Below are positions 26,585 to 34,746 of a stretch of DNA of 64,000 nt, in pieces. The notes under the pieces were generated by a model. The model ran no database searches. It was not told the origin of the DNA and was given only the letters and a program-made list of their open reading frames with translations. Position numbers and translations under genes: made by a program. The stretch spans positions 1 to 64,000 of the forward strand of contig DEAT01000048.1 of the NCBI GenBank assembly GCA_002348265.1, written 5' to 3'. Each line of letters starts with the position of its first letter. The stretch's first letter is position 1. This DNA comes from Gemmatimonadales bacterium UBA2975. GTDB taxonomy: Bacteria > Gemmatimonadota > Gemmatimonadetes > Longimicrobiales > Gaopeijiaceae.

Positions 26585-28009
26585 CTAGCCTCCTAGCCCC
26601 TGAGCTTGAGCTGTCGACATCGGCATCGAGAGCGAAAGCTCTCCGGTGCTATCCCCGAAACTATCCATATCTGTGTGCCCGAGGGCATGCATGAAGCTGA
26701 GCATCGCATTAGCCATAGGAGTCCCATCCGGGGCCTTGAGGTGTATGTTCCCCCCTAGCCCACCATTAGCTCCACCTAGAGCGATCAGGGGCGCTCTCCG
26801 ATGGTTGTGAAGGTTCCCGTCCGCCATAGGCGAACCGTAGATGATCATCGTCTTGTCTAGCAGGTGGGAGTCACCCTCCTGAATCGCCGCAAGCTTCTCC
26901 AAGAAATAAGGCAGCATCCCGACGTGGTATTTGTTAATCAGATGGAAATCGAGGATTGCTTCCTCGCGTCCACCATGGTGTGAGGCCGGATGGAAGGGCT
27001 TGTCCGTTCCACTTTCTGGGAAGACACGGGCTGAAGAATCACGACCCATCTTGAAAGAAAAGACCCTTGTTGTATCAGACGCAAAAGCGAGCGCTTGCAG
27101 GTCAAACATGAGCTGGACATGCTCTTCAAAGGAGTCTGGGACTCCTGCCGGAGCAGACGGAAGCGCTCTCTCTTCGCCCGTGGAGTTCTGTGCCTCGATC
27201 ATCTGGATACGACGCTCAAGTTCCCGCACGTTCTGCAAATAACGCTCAAGCCGTTCTCTATCGTTCGGACCGAGTTCACGCTGAAGTTGACTGATCCTAC
27301 CCGTGACCCAATCGAGAATGGAAGCCGATGTCCGACGGCGGAGGGCCCGCTCGCCAGCTGTGCCACCAGCTCCAAACAACTGCTCGAATGCTACACGGGG
27401 ATCACGAATGACAGGGAGAGGTTCGGTAGGTGATGCCCATGAGATCGAATCTGTGTACACGCACGTGTACCCATAGGCGCATCCCCCGGACTGGTTGATG
27501 TTCTCAATACAGAGTTGCATCGAGGGGATCGGCGTATCCTGACCGAAGCGATTCGCATGCATCTGGTCTAGCGAGGTGCCTACAAACACATCGGAGCCTT
27601 CAGTCTGCTTGGGATGCTGCTGGGTAAGGAACACAGCGCTTGAGCGGAAGTGATCCCCGCCGATTTCAGGTGCCTGGAAGGCTTCCGCCATCCTAACATC
27701 GGTATTGCTGATGATAGTCAGATAGTCGCGCCAAGGGTCCAGCGGCATGAGTGCACTAGGAGTCAAGTCAAAGCCACGACCTGCCGAAGCTGGAGCCCAC
27801 AAATTCTGACTGGCTCCCCATTCGTTGCAGCCGGCCGCACCGTGGACCATTTCGATCGCAACAAGCCGTGTCGGGTCTACTTCGGCTGCTTTCGCTGCAC
27901 TGAGTCGCCCGGCCGGCACCATAGCATCGAGAAAAGGCAGAGCGATAGATGCACCCATCCCCCTGACAAAGGTTCGGCGCTCCATGTGCTTGCCACTTAA
28001 AAAGTGCAT
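26585..28009 (-). CDS. DUF1552 (HxxSHH) Tat-exported protein, cassette 1
   Basis: The product has 474 residues. The N-terminus MHFLSGKHMERRTFVRGMGA has a twin-arginine motif followed by a hydrophobic run, so it should cross the membrane folded. HPASHH near residue 339 is the HxxSHH signature that names the DUF1552 family. Other conserved blocks are GGDHFRSSAVFLT, ENINQSGGCAYGYTCVYTDSISW and KTMIIYGSPMADGNLHNHRRAPL near the C-terminus. The last recalls DUF1501/alkaline phosphatase-like folds. Enzymatic activity is unproven. It is encoded next to a cytochrome-like DUF1592 protein, as is usual in this family. Confidence 0.88.
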   Translation of the reverse strand: MHFLSGKHMERRTFVRGMGASIALPFLDAMVPAGRLSAAKAAEVDPTRLVAIEMVHGAAGCNEWGASQNLWAPASAGRGFDLTPSALMPLDPWRDYLTIISNTDVRMAEAFQAPEIGGDHFRSSAVFLTQQHPKQTEGSDVFVGTSLDQMHANRFGQDTPIPSMQLCIENINQSGGCAYGYTCVYTDSISWASPTEPLPVIRDPRVAFEQLFGAGGTAGERALRRRTSASILDWVTGRISQLQRELGPNDRERLERYLQNVRELERRIQMIEAQNSTGEERALPSAPAGVPDSFEEHVQLMFDLQALAFASDTTRVFSFKMGRDSSARVFPESGTDKPFHPASHHGGREEAILDFHLINKYHVGMLPYFLEKLAAIQEGDSHLLDKTMIIYGSPMADGNLHNHRRAPLIALGGANGGLGGNIHLKAPDGTPMANAMLSFMHALGHTDMDSFGDSTGELSLSMPMSTAQAQGLGG

Positions 28010-28054
28010 GTCTTGTCTCCTAAAGCCGCCACTTCGAGCGACCGCATGATTCTG

Positions 28055-30496
28055 TTATTCCCTATCCGCTCCGTCAGCTAGAGCTCCCGCTCTCTGCTGC
28101 TGGAATGCATCGCTGTTCACGACGCCCATCACGAACGACGATAGACGCCAGTCATTGTCCCTCGCATTCCGAACGATCGACCGAATCGTGGGCTGATCAT
28201 AATGCTCTACCCGACGGCCTAGCGCATACGCCATGAGGTTTTGAGTGAAGTTTCGCACCAAAACTGTGGGGCGTGCCATCAATGCTTGGTTTAATGAACC
28301 GGGACTTGTGACCGGAGTGCCGTCATAAAGCTCTCCCCGAGTGTCTAGCGCCATACCGTTCTCACGGATACGCCAACGACCGGTGACATCATAATTATCA
28401 AGTGCCAAACCAATCGGGTCCATGAACGAATGACAGGCATTACACGTAGGGTTACGACTGTGCTGTTCCATCCGCTCTCTTGTCGTCAGCATCCGTCCGT
28501 CTGCCGCACCCTCAGTTTCTTCCAATGTCGGAATCCCAGGAGGAGGAGGAGGAGGAGGCGTCCCCATGATCACCTCCATGACGTATTTCCCGCGCAAAAC
28601 AGGGGAAGTTCGGCCAGCCACGGAAGTCAAAGTGAGGATGCTGGCATGACCGAGCAGTCCTCTCCTATTCTCATCCACGTAATCGACGCGACGGAAGTCC
28701 TCTCCTATCACTCCATCGATGCCATAATGCCGAGCAACCCGCTCATTCATGAACGAGTAATCGGCAGTGAACAGATCAAGAACACTGCCGTCTTGATGAA
28801 CAAGATTTGAGAAAAATAATTCCGTCTCGCGACGAAGTTCTTCGGCTAAGCGTTGGTGAAAATCAGGATAGAGCAGTCGATCAGGATGTACCTTATCTAG
28901 GTCGTCTAGCCTGAGCCACTGCGCCGCAAAGCGGGTGGCCAAAGCCTCGGACCTAGGATCCTCGAGCATCCGCGTAACCTGTCGCTCCAGCTCGCCTTGG
29001 TTCGAAAGGTGGCCTTCCGTCGCAAGTGAGCGGAGTTCTGCATCCGGCGGCAGCCCCCATATGAAGTAGGACATCCGGGTCGCGAGATCCGGGTCTGAGA
29101 TGCGGTAGTTTTCTCCGATATTGACTCCTGAGGGAGCCTCTTCCATACGGAACACGAAGTCGGGGCTAGCTAACATCGCTTCGATGGCTGTGCGGACTCC
29201 AACCTCAAAGCCACCCTCCTCTTCCCCAAGCGCGTAGAAGCCCAACAAAGCTGACCGGTCATCTTGGGTTAATGCTCGCCGAAATGCACGAGGGCCAAGC
29301 TCCTCTATGATCTCAGCAGCGCAATCCGCCGCTTCCTCTAACTTGGTGGGACGGCATGTAAAGATCCTCTGTCTAGACGGAGTTTCTGACACACCAGTGG
29401 CACTAGTCGGACCAGCAATCACAAGGTCCTTTAGGTGCGCTAGCGAGGTGATCCCATATCCACTCACTCCAATCTGTCGATCCGATAGAGACCAGTCATG
29501 AGGAGAAAGTACGTCTTGGACGGGGCCCTCAGTCTGCTTCAAGAACGCGGCTGTTACCCGATGAGGTCCAGCACGAACGAAGACCGGCTCGGTTCTCATG
29601 TTGACCCCGTTGGGGTCCGCAACGCTCATCCATCGATCCATCTCAAGCAGTTGAACGCGCTTTCCATCGATTGAGATTTCGATCTGCTCGCCACGGGTTA
29701 CGCCACCGAAATACCCACCCGTCGTCGTGTGCTCAAAGGCCAGCCTAAATTCATACTGTCCGTCAGAGACGAAGTTGTGGACTACAGATATACCGCCACG
29801 GGTTCCGTATGGAGCACCGTCTACCCTCTCCCACTGAGAAGCGTAGCCAGGATTGGTATAGGTCGATGAACTTGGAGCTGCTTCAGGATCACCAATCGCG
29901 AGTCGCGCGATCGTGGCGGCCGCATTTAAGTAAGAATCAAGCAGGGTCGCCGAAATCATCTGTGCGTCGGCAATATTGTCGAAATTCGCACTCTTCGTAT
30001 CTAGCGGAAGAAACCCTGACGGGTCGATTTCCAAACCGAGCAAGTCCCTTACAGAGCGAGCGTACTCACTCTGATTGAGCCGTTGGAACGTTCGACCCCC
30101 AGGATTAGGGTTACGCTCAGCCTCTTCGTCGAGCCTCTCTTCGAGCGAGGACGCCAGCGCCTGCAACGAGTCTCCTGCAGGCCTAGACACCCCCGGCGGT
30201 GGCATCATACCAGCCCGAAGTTTCAGGACTATTTTCTCCGCTACATCACCCTGAAGATGCGGCTCAGCGGCGTTGAATCCCTCGAGAGAGAGGTTCCCGC
30301 GAAGTCGCCGGTCACTGTGACAACGCACGCAGTACTGGTCAATGATCTCCTGATCGGCCTCAGGAGTCCAAACGATAACCGACTCATCAGAAGTCGAGAC
30401 GACGGCATGCGCCACCGGCTTGAGGGACACGTCTTGTGACCCAAAAAAGAGCAACATTGCTCCGGCACCCGCAAGCGTAACGCTGATGGTCTTCAC
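28055..30496 (-). CDS. DUF1592/DUF1588/DUF1585 two-CxxCH cytochrome-like protein, cassette 1
   Basis: The product has 813 residues with an N-terminal signal (MKTISVTLAGAGAMLLFF). CVRCH at 56-60 is a c-type haem site, followed by RAGMMPPPG. Then come DUF1587 (FQRLNQSEYARSVRDLLGL), a beta-sandwich region, DUF1595 (RAFRRALTQDD), DUF1592 (SYFIWGLPPDAELRSLA), DUF1588 (RRGLLGHASILTLTS, then GTPPPPPPPGIPTLEET) and DUF1585, which starts at a second CNACH near residue 685. This is the usual order for the family. It should be a periplasmic electron-carrying protein; the redox partner and substrate are unknown. Confidence 0.9.
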   Translation of the reverse strand: MKTISVTLAGAGAMLLFFGSQDVSLKPVAHAVVSTSDESVIVWTPEADQEIIDQYCVRCHSDRRLRGNLSLEGFNAAEPHLQGDVAEKIVLKLRAGMMPPPGVSRPAGDSLQALASSLEERLDEEAERNPNPGGRTFQRLNQSEYARSVRDLLGLEIDPSGFLPLDTKSANFDNIADAQMISATLLDSYLNAAATIARLAIGDPEAAPSSSTYTNPGYASQWERVDGAPYGTRGGISVVHNFVSDGQYEFRLAFEHTTTGGYFGGVTRGEQIEISIDGKRVQLLEMDRWMSVADPNGVNMRTEPVFVRAGPHRVTAAFLKQTEGPVQDVLSPHDWSLSDRQIGVSGYGITSLAHLKDLVIAGPTSATGVSETPSRQRIFTCRPTKLEEAADCAAEIIEELGPRAFRRALTQDDRSALLGFYALGEEEGGFEVGVRTAIEAMLASPDFVFRMEEAPSGVNIGENYRISDPDLATRMSYFIWGLPPDAELRSLATEGHLSNQGELERQVTRMLEDPRSEALATRFAAQWLRLDDLDKVHPDRLLYPDFHQRLAEELRRETELFFSNLVHQDGSVLDLFTADYSFMNERVARHYGIDGVIGEDFRRVDYVDENRRGLLGHASILTLTSVAGRTSPVLRGKYVMEVIMGTPPPPPPPGIPTLEETEGAADGRMLTTRERMEQHSRNPTCNACHSFMDPIGLALDNYDVTGRWRIRENGMALDTRGELYDGTPVTSPGSLNQALMARPTVLVRNFTQNLMAYALGRRVEHYDQPTIRSIVRNARDNDWRLSSFVMGVVNSDAFQQQRAGALADGADRE

Positions 30497-30630
30497 TCTA
30501 AATCAGACCCCATCCGAGGGCTTTGGTTTCCATGTACCAACCTGATCACCAATTCGTCGCCTCATCAACCTACAAAAAGACCCGCTTTCCCGCAGAATCG
30601 TTGAAGGATCAAGCCGAATGAACAGCCTGT

Positions 30631-30660
30631 AGTATACGCATCAAATGATCCAACTGCCAG
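30631..30660 (-). promoter_or_regulatory. Possible promoter for cassette 1
   Basis: On the minus strand CTGGCA (30660-30655) and TATACT (30636-30631) are separated by 18 bases, a partial sigma-70-type match. It would give a leader of about 125 bases before the DUF1592 gene. It shows only that cassette 1 could be transcribed apart from the cassettes upstream. Confidence 0.3.
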
Positions 30661-30697
30661 CACTACAGAAAGCGCACTATCTACTCGAAAATAGATT

Positions 30698-31036
30698 TCA
30701 GTGGTCGTCGTGGTTCAGTTCGTATTCACGCTGCGCGTGCATCCGCTCAGCACCTTGACGCTGGTCACGAGCCCTAGCCGCCCGCATCGCCATTCCGCGC
30801 GTAGTGGAGGTACGGGCCGAAGGAAGGGAGAATTGACGCTGTAGGGAACTGCTCTGACACTCCGGGCAAGCAGGAGTCTGCTCGCCCCGAACAAGAGCTT
30901 CAAAATAGTGACCGCAGTCTTGGCAGGAGTATTCGTAGATCGGTATGATGGTATCCCCGGTCGAGAGTTCGTCTCCGTTTGATTGTGGACGGTACATTAA
31001 ATGACCTAGGCTCGGCAACCTTGAATCCTGCATCAT
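30698..31036 (-). CDS. FmdB-like zinc-ribbon protein
   Basis: The product has 112 residues in the longest form. The core IPIYEYSCQDCGHYFEALV followed by ACPECQSSSLQRQFS is the FmdB/CxxC_CxxC_SSSS zinc ribbon, with two cysteine pairs. Family members normally start MPIYEY. Here the same point reads I-I-P-I-Y-E-Y with no ATG, GTG or TTG, so the real start is either ATG 30997, ATG 31036 or a rare ATA/ATC. The tail is rich in arginine, alanine and histidine. The function of such ribbons is unclear (a regulator was proposed for FmdB). It lies between two DUF1592 cassettes. Confidence 0.7.
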   Translation of the reverse strand: MMQDSRLPSLGHLMYRPQSNGDELSTGDTIIPIYEYSCQDCGHYFEALVRGEQTPACPECQSSSLQRQFSLPSARTSTTRGMAMRAARARDQRQGAERMHAQREYELNHDDH

Positions 31037-31084
31037 CTAAGAGACCCGTTGGCGTGAATCGTACTGGAAGAGAGAGAGACTAGC

Positions 31085-31471
31085 ATGAAGATGCCCCGCC
31101 GCACATTACTGAAGACGCTGATACTAGCTGCCGTAGCAGCACTCTCTGGAGTGGCCACCCCCACCCCAATCTCCGCTCAGGATCTCGAGATAGCGATGAA
31201 TCGCGATCAAATGACCGAGTTCGCCTTGGTGCACGTCGCCGTCAATGACGCACGGGATGAGTTCCATGGAGCGGTAGCGCGCGTTCATGACCCCGAGGGC
31301 CGCCTACGCGCACGAGAAGAAGTCGAAGAGGCTATCACAGCCATTCTCGAAGAAGCGGGAATGACTCGTGAAGAGTTCGACCAGATAACACTTCTTATCA
31401 GTCTAGACGGCGAACTTCGAGCGATGTTTGAAGAAGTGATGGCCGAACTGGAGGGAGGAACCAGGGGCTGA
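31085..31471 (+). CDS. Small exported DUF4168-like protein
   Basis: The product has 128 residues. The signal MKMPRRTLLKTLILAAVAAL ends near PISAQ. The mature part is helical and acidic: MTEFALVHVAVNDARDEFHG, then REEVEEAITAILEEAGMTRE and a C-terminal ELRAMFEEVMAELE. The spacing of the E-E-A-G-M-T-R-E-E-F block matches DUF4168 proteins, which have no known function. It is the only plus-strand gene inside the cassette region and converges on the ankyrin gene of cassette 2 with three bases between the stops. Confidence 0.6.
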   Translation: MKMPRRTLLKTLILAAVAALSGVATPTPISAQDLEIAMNRDQMTEFALVHVAVNDARDEFHGAVARVHDPEGRLRAREEVEEAITAILEEAGMTREEFDQITLLISLDGELRAMFEEVMAELEGGTRG

Positions 31472-31474
31472 TCT

Positions 31475-33295
31475 TTACTGACAGGCCACGCAATTGTGAT
31501 TGTTGATCGCACCAAGGCCCTCCAAAAGCGAAATCGTAGACGGGAACGGAATAATTCTTTGGACAGGTCCATTGGCCATGTCCACCGTCGTCTGCCCCCT
31601 TCTACTAACGACCATTACGTCGCCGCCTTTCGACACTAGGTATCTCACCAGATCGTCGTCACCTCGCGCTGCGGCATGATGCATGGCCGTGTACCCATTG
31701 TGGTCTCTCTGATTGACGTCTGCACCAAGCTCCTCGACAAGATACTGAACCGCGGGTAACCAACCGTCTGGAACCACCCTGTGTATGTTTGCAGCGAACC
31801 CCTCTCCATACCCGACACCCGACGATGCATGAATGGCATAAACGCCTGGGCCACCCGCGGGCACTGGAGGAAGACCAGACGGGTCGCTCGCACCAGTCTC
31901 AATATTCTCGATAGAACCTGCCCCGAACCTCGGCCGCACCGTCTTTTTCGTCGGTATATTTGGGTCAGCTCCGTGCTCTACGAGGAGTCGCATCAACGGG
32001 AGATCTAAAGCGTAGGCAGCGCGCCAAAATGGTGTTGCTCCCATTCGGTCTGTGCGCAGGTAGTCGTCACCGAAGGTCGTGAACCATAGCTGCTTTTTTA
32101 GTCGCACATTGACCTCGACACCAGCTCCCAGGAGAGCACGTACGAGATCCATGTACGTGACCTGTTGCTGCTTGTAGTCGGCTGGCTGGGGATGCCTAGA
32201 CTTGGGAATCCACTGCGTGTTGATGACGGTATAAAGCGGCGTCGCGTTTGCTTCGTTGGCTACATTCGCATCCGCTCCTCGTTCGATCAGACGCATAGCT
32301 AAATCGAAGTGCCCGTTGATAGTCGCCATTAGCAGCGGCTCGGTGCCGTCACCTTCAGTCTCCTGATTAATGTCGGCACCAGCATCAATAAGGGCCTCTG
32401 CGGTCGAGATGTGACCCTCACGAACGGCGAGGTGCAGGGCAGCCAGGCCACCGTACCCTCCCACTAGTTGCGCATGTGAGAACCGTGACGAAGGCACCCT
32501 GTCTCGCTGCTGATTGTTAATGTCCTCACGAGACGGTCCTGCCACCGCCTGCCGCGCATTTTGTGCACTATCTTCCCGCTCCGCCTGCCGTGCACCCGTC
32601 GGTTCACCGTAGCCCCCTCGGCGTACTGGAGCCCGACCATCTCGCGCAGTCAGAATACGTCTCTGAAGCTCCTCCCGACGTCGCTGGTCTGCTCGGTCCC
32701 GCCTCTCACGAGCATCCATGTCCATGACCCGTGCTGTAAGGGATGGGTCGGCTCCTGCAGACATCAGAGTCCTCACGACATCTGTGCGCCCCGCAGCCGC
32801 AGCGAACATTAGCGGCGTCTGGTGCCACACACTCTCCTGAACATCTAAATCCGCACCATTTTGGAGCAGCACACGAACAGCACCGGCGTCACCTGAAGCC
32901 GACGCATAATGAAGCGGAGTAACCCCCCCGGTCGACGTCCTAGCGTTGATGTTCGCTCCTGCGCCCGCGAGCACACGCACTACCGAACCCTCTCCACCTC
33001 TAGCGGCTATGTGCAACGCCGTGAAATCCCCTAAGCGGGTGACCGCATCGAGATAAGCTCCAGCCGCAATCAACGTCTCCGCAAGGTCGGAACTTCCAAG
33101 CTCCGCCGCCCAATGCAAAGCCGTCATGCCATCACCTTGGGCAGCGTTCACATCCTCACCCGAGCGCAGGAGAGCTTGCACCTCTAGAACGTCTCCACGC
33201 ATAGCAGCATCTGCGACTGGTGCCTCAAGCACAGCAAGACCAGAGAGGGATAGCGCCGCTAACAATCCCCACAGAGCGTGCGTGCGTAGCTTCAT
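31475..33295 (-). CDS. Exported ankyrin-repeat protein with C-terminal CxxC (cassette 2)
   Basis: The product has 606 residues with signal MKLRTHALWGLLAALSLSGL. It parallels the cassette 1 protein along its length: the opening VADAAMRG-xxx-LLRSGEDVNAAQGDG, ankyrin repeats at about 28-190, 270-370 and 530-580, the PFWRAAYALDLPLMRLL repeat, and the end NNHNCVACQ with a CxxC at 602-605. The middle linker (about 190-265) is highly charged and differs from that of cassette 1, so it evolves fastest. Its ATG overlaps the DUF1552 stop (ATGA at 33292-33295), showing translational coupling. Confidence 0.83.
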   Translation of the reverse strand: MKLRTHALWGLLAALSLSGLAVLEAPVADAAMRGDVLEVQALLRSGEDVNAAQGDGMTALHWAAELGSSDLAETLIAAGAYLDAVTRLGDFTALHIAARGGEGSVVRVLAGAGANINARTSTGGVTPLHYASASGDAGAVRVLLQNGADLDVQESVWHQTPLMFAAAAGRTDVVRTLMSAGADPSLTARVMDMDARERRDRADQRRREELQRRILTARDGRAPVRRGGYGEPTGARQAEREDSAQNARQAVAGPSREDINNQQRDRVPSSRFSHAQLVGGYGGLAALHLAVREGHISTAEALIDAGADINQETEGDGTEPLLMATINGHFDLAMRLIERGADANVANEANATPLYTVINTQWIPKSRHPQPADYKQQQVTYMDLVRALLGAGVEVNVRLKKQLWFTTFGDDYLRTDRMGATPFWRAAYALDLPLMRLLVEHGADPNIPTKKTVRPRFGAGSIENIETGASDPSGLPPVPAGGPGVYAIHASSGVGYGEGFAANIHRVVPDGWLPAVQYLVEELGADVNQRDHNGYTAMHHAAARGDDDLVRYLVSKGGDVMVVSRRGQTTVDMANGPVQRIIPFPSTISLLEGLGAINNHNCVACQ

Positions 33296-34701
33296 CGGTC
33301 CAGCGAAGCTGCAGAGCCCCAGTTGAGGGAGAACTCTCCAGTGCTATCGCCAAAACTCTCCATTTCGTCATGCCCAAGCGTGTGCATCATCGACAGCATC
33401 GCGTTTGCCATCGGCGTTCCATCAGGGGCCTTAAGGTGGACATTACCCTGGAGCTTTCCGTTAGCCTTCCCCAAAACGACTAAGGGTGCCCGCCGGTGAT
33501 TGTGGACATTTCCATCTGCCATGGGAGACCCAAAGATGATCATCGTCTTGTCGAGCAAGTTCGTCCCACCTTCGTCAATGTCACGAAGCTTTTGAAGGAA
33601 ATAAGGCAACATGCTGACGTGATACTTATTGATCACCGCGAAGTCGAGGATCGCATCTTCACGCCCACCATGATGGGATGCTGGGTGAAACGGTGTCTCG
33701 GTTCCGCTCTCAGGATATACCCTAGACGAAGCATCTCTTCCGGTCTTGAAGGAGAAGACCCGTGTCATGTCGGATGCGAACGCAAGCGCCTGCAAGTCGA
33801 ACATGAGTTGCATGTGCTCGGTAAAGGAGTCGGGGACACCCGCTGGAGCTCCTGGTAGCGCACGCTCCTGTCCCGAACTGTTCTTTGCCTCAACTCCTTG
33901 GATTCGACGTTCGATCTCTCGAACGTTGTCTAAGTATCGATCTAAACGAGCATAGTCATTCGGGCCCAGTGTTCTCCTCATCCGGGCGATGTCGTCGGTT
34001 ATCCAGTCTAGAATGCTGCTGCTCGTGCGACGTCGACGAGCACGCTCTTCTGGTGAACCTCCAGCACCGAACAAAAGATCAAATGCCACCCTCGGATCTC
34101 GGATCATTGGGAGAGGTTCAGTAGGTGACTTCCACGAGATCGAATCTGTGTAAACACAAGAGTAGCCGTAGGCACATCCGCCAGCCTGATCCACGTTCTC
34201 GATGCATAGCTGCATCGAGGGTATCGGGGTACCCTGCCCAAACCGATTCGCATGCACCTGGTCGAGCGAGGTCCCGACATAAACATCGGAACTTTCCGTC
34301 TGCTTGGGATGGGATTGAGTGAGGAACACCGCGCTAGATCGAAAATGGTCACCCCCGATCTCGTTGGCTTCGAACGCTTCAGCCATCCGCACGTCTGTGT
34401 TGCTCACGATCGTTAGATAATCACGCCACTCTTCTAAAGGAAGTAGCGAACTCGGAGTGAGATCAAAGCTTTGTCCCACATCCGCCGGCGCCCAGAGATT
34501 TTGGCTCGCCCCCCAATCATTGCTCCCGGCACACCCGTGCACGAGTTCAATTGCCACAAGACGGGTTGGATCGTCTTCCAGCGCCGAACCACGAAGTCGG
34601 CCAGCTGGAATCATCGAATCAAGAAGTGGAAGCGCAACAGTCGCACCCATTCCCTGCAGGAACGTCCTTCGCTCCATGTGTTTTCCCGTCAGAAACTCCA
34701 T
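33292..34701 (-). CDS. DUF1552 (HxxSHH) Tat-exported protein, cassette 2
   Basis: The product has 469 residues. The leader MEFLTGKHMERRTFLQGMGA carries a twin arginine. The HPASHH signature lies in TPFHPASHHGGREDAILDF. It shares GGDHFRSSAVFLTQSHPKQT, the cysteine-bearing AGGCAYGYSCVYTDSISW and MIIFGSPMADGNVHNHRRAPL with its two paralogues. The three proteins are similar over their full lengths, so duplication of the whole gene is clear. It overlaps the ankyrin gene downstream and lies 45 bases from the DUF1592 gene upstream. The role is unknown, as for cassette 1. Confidence 0.88.
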   Translation of the reverse strand: MEFLTGKHMERRTFLQGMGATVALPLLDSMIPAGRLRGSALEDDPTRLVAIELVHGCAGSNDWGASQNLWAPADVGQSFDLTPSSLLPLEEWRDYLTIVSNTDVRMAEAFEANEIGGDHFRSSAVFLTQSHPKQTESSDVYVGTSLDQVHANRFGQGTPIPSMQLCIENVDQAGGCAYGYSCVYTDSISWKSPTEPLPMIRDPRVAFDLLFGAGGSPEERARRRRTSSSILDWITDDIARMRRTLGPNDYARLDRYLDNVREIERRIQGVEAKNSSGQERALPGAPAGVPDSFTEHMQLMFDLQALAFASDMTRVFSFKTGRDASSRVYPESGTETPFHPASHHGGREDAILDFAVINKYHVSMLPYFLQKLRDIDEGGTNLLDKTMIIFGSPMADGNVHNHRRAPLVVLGKANGKLQGNVHLKAPDGTPMANAMLSMMHTLGHDEMESFGDSTGEFSLNWGSAASLDR

Positions 34702-34746
34702 CGGGTCGTTCTCCGGCGCCTCAGGCGCATTAGTTCAACTCAGAGT

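Noticed and set aside
28520..28560. Run of GGA triplets, read as a simple-sequence repeat
   Set aside because: It encodes the seven-proline stretch shared by all three DUF1592 paralogues and is part of the protein family, not an expanded repeat.
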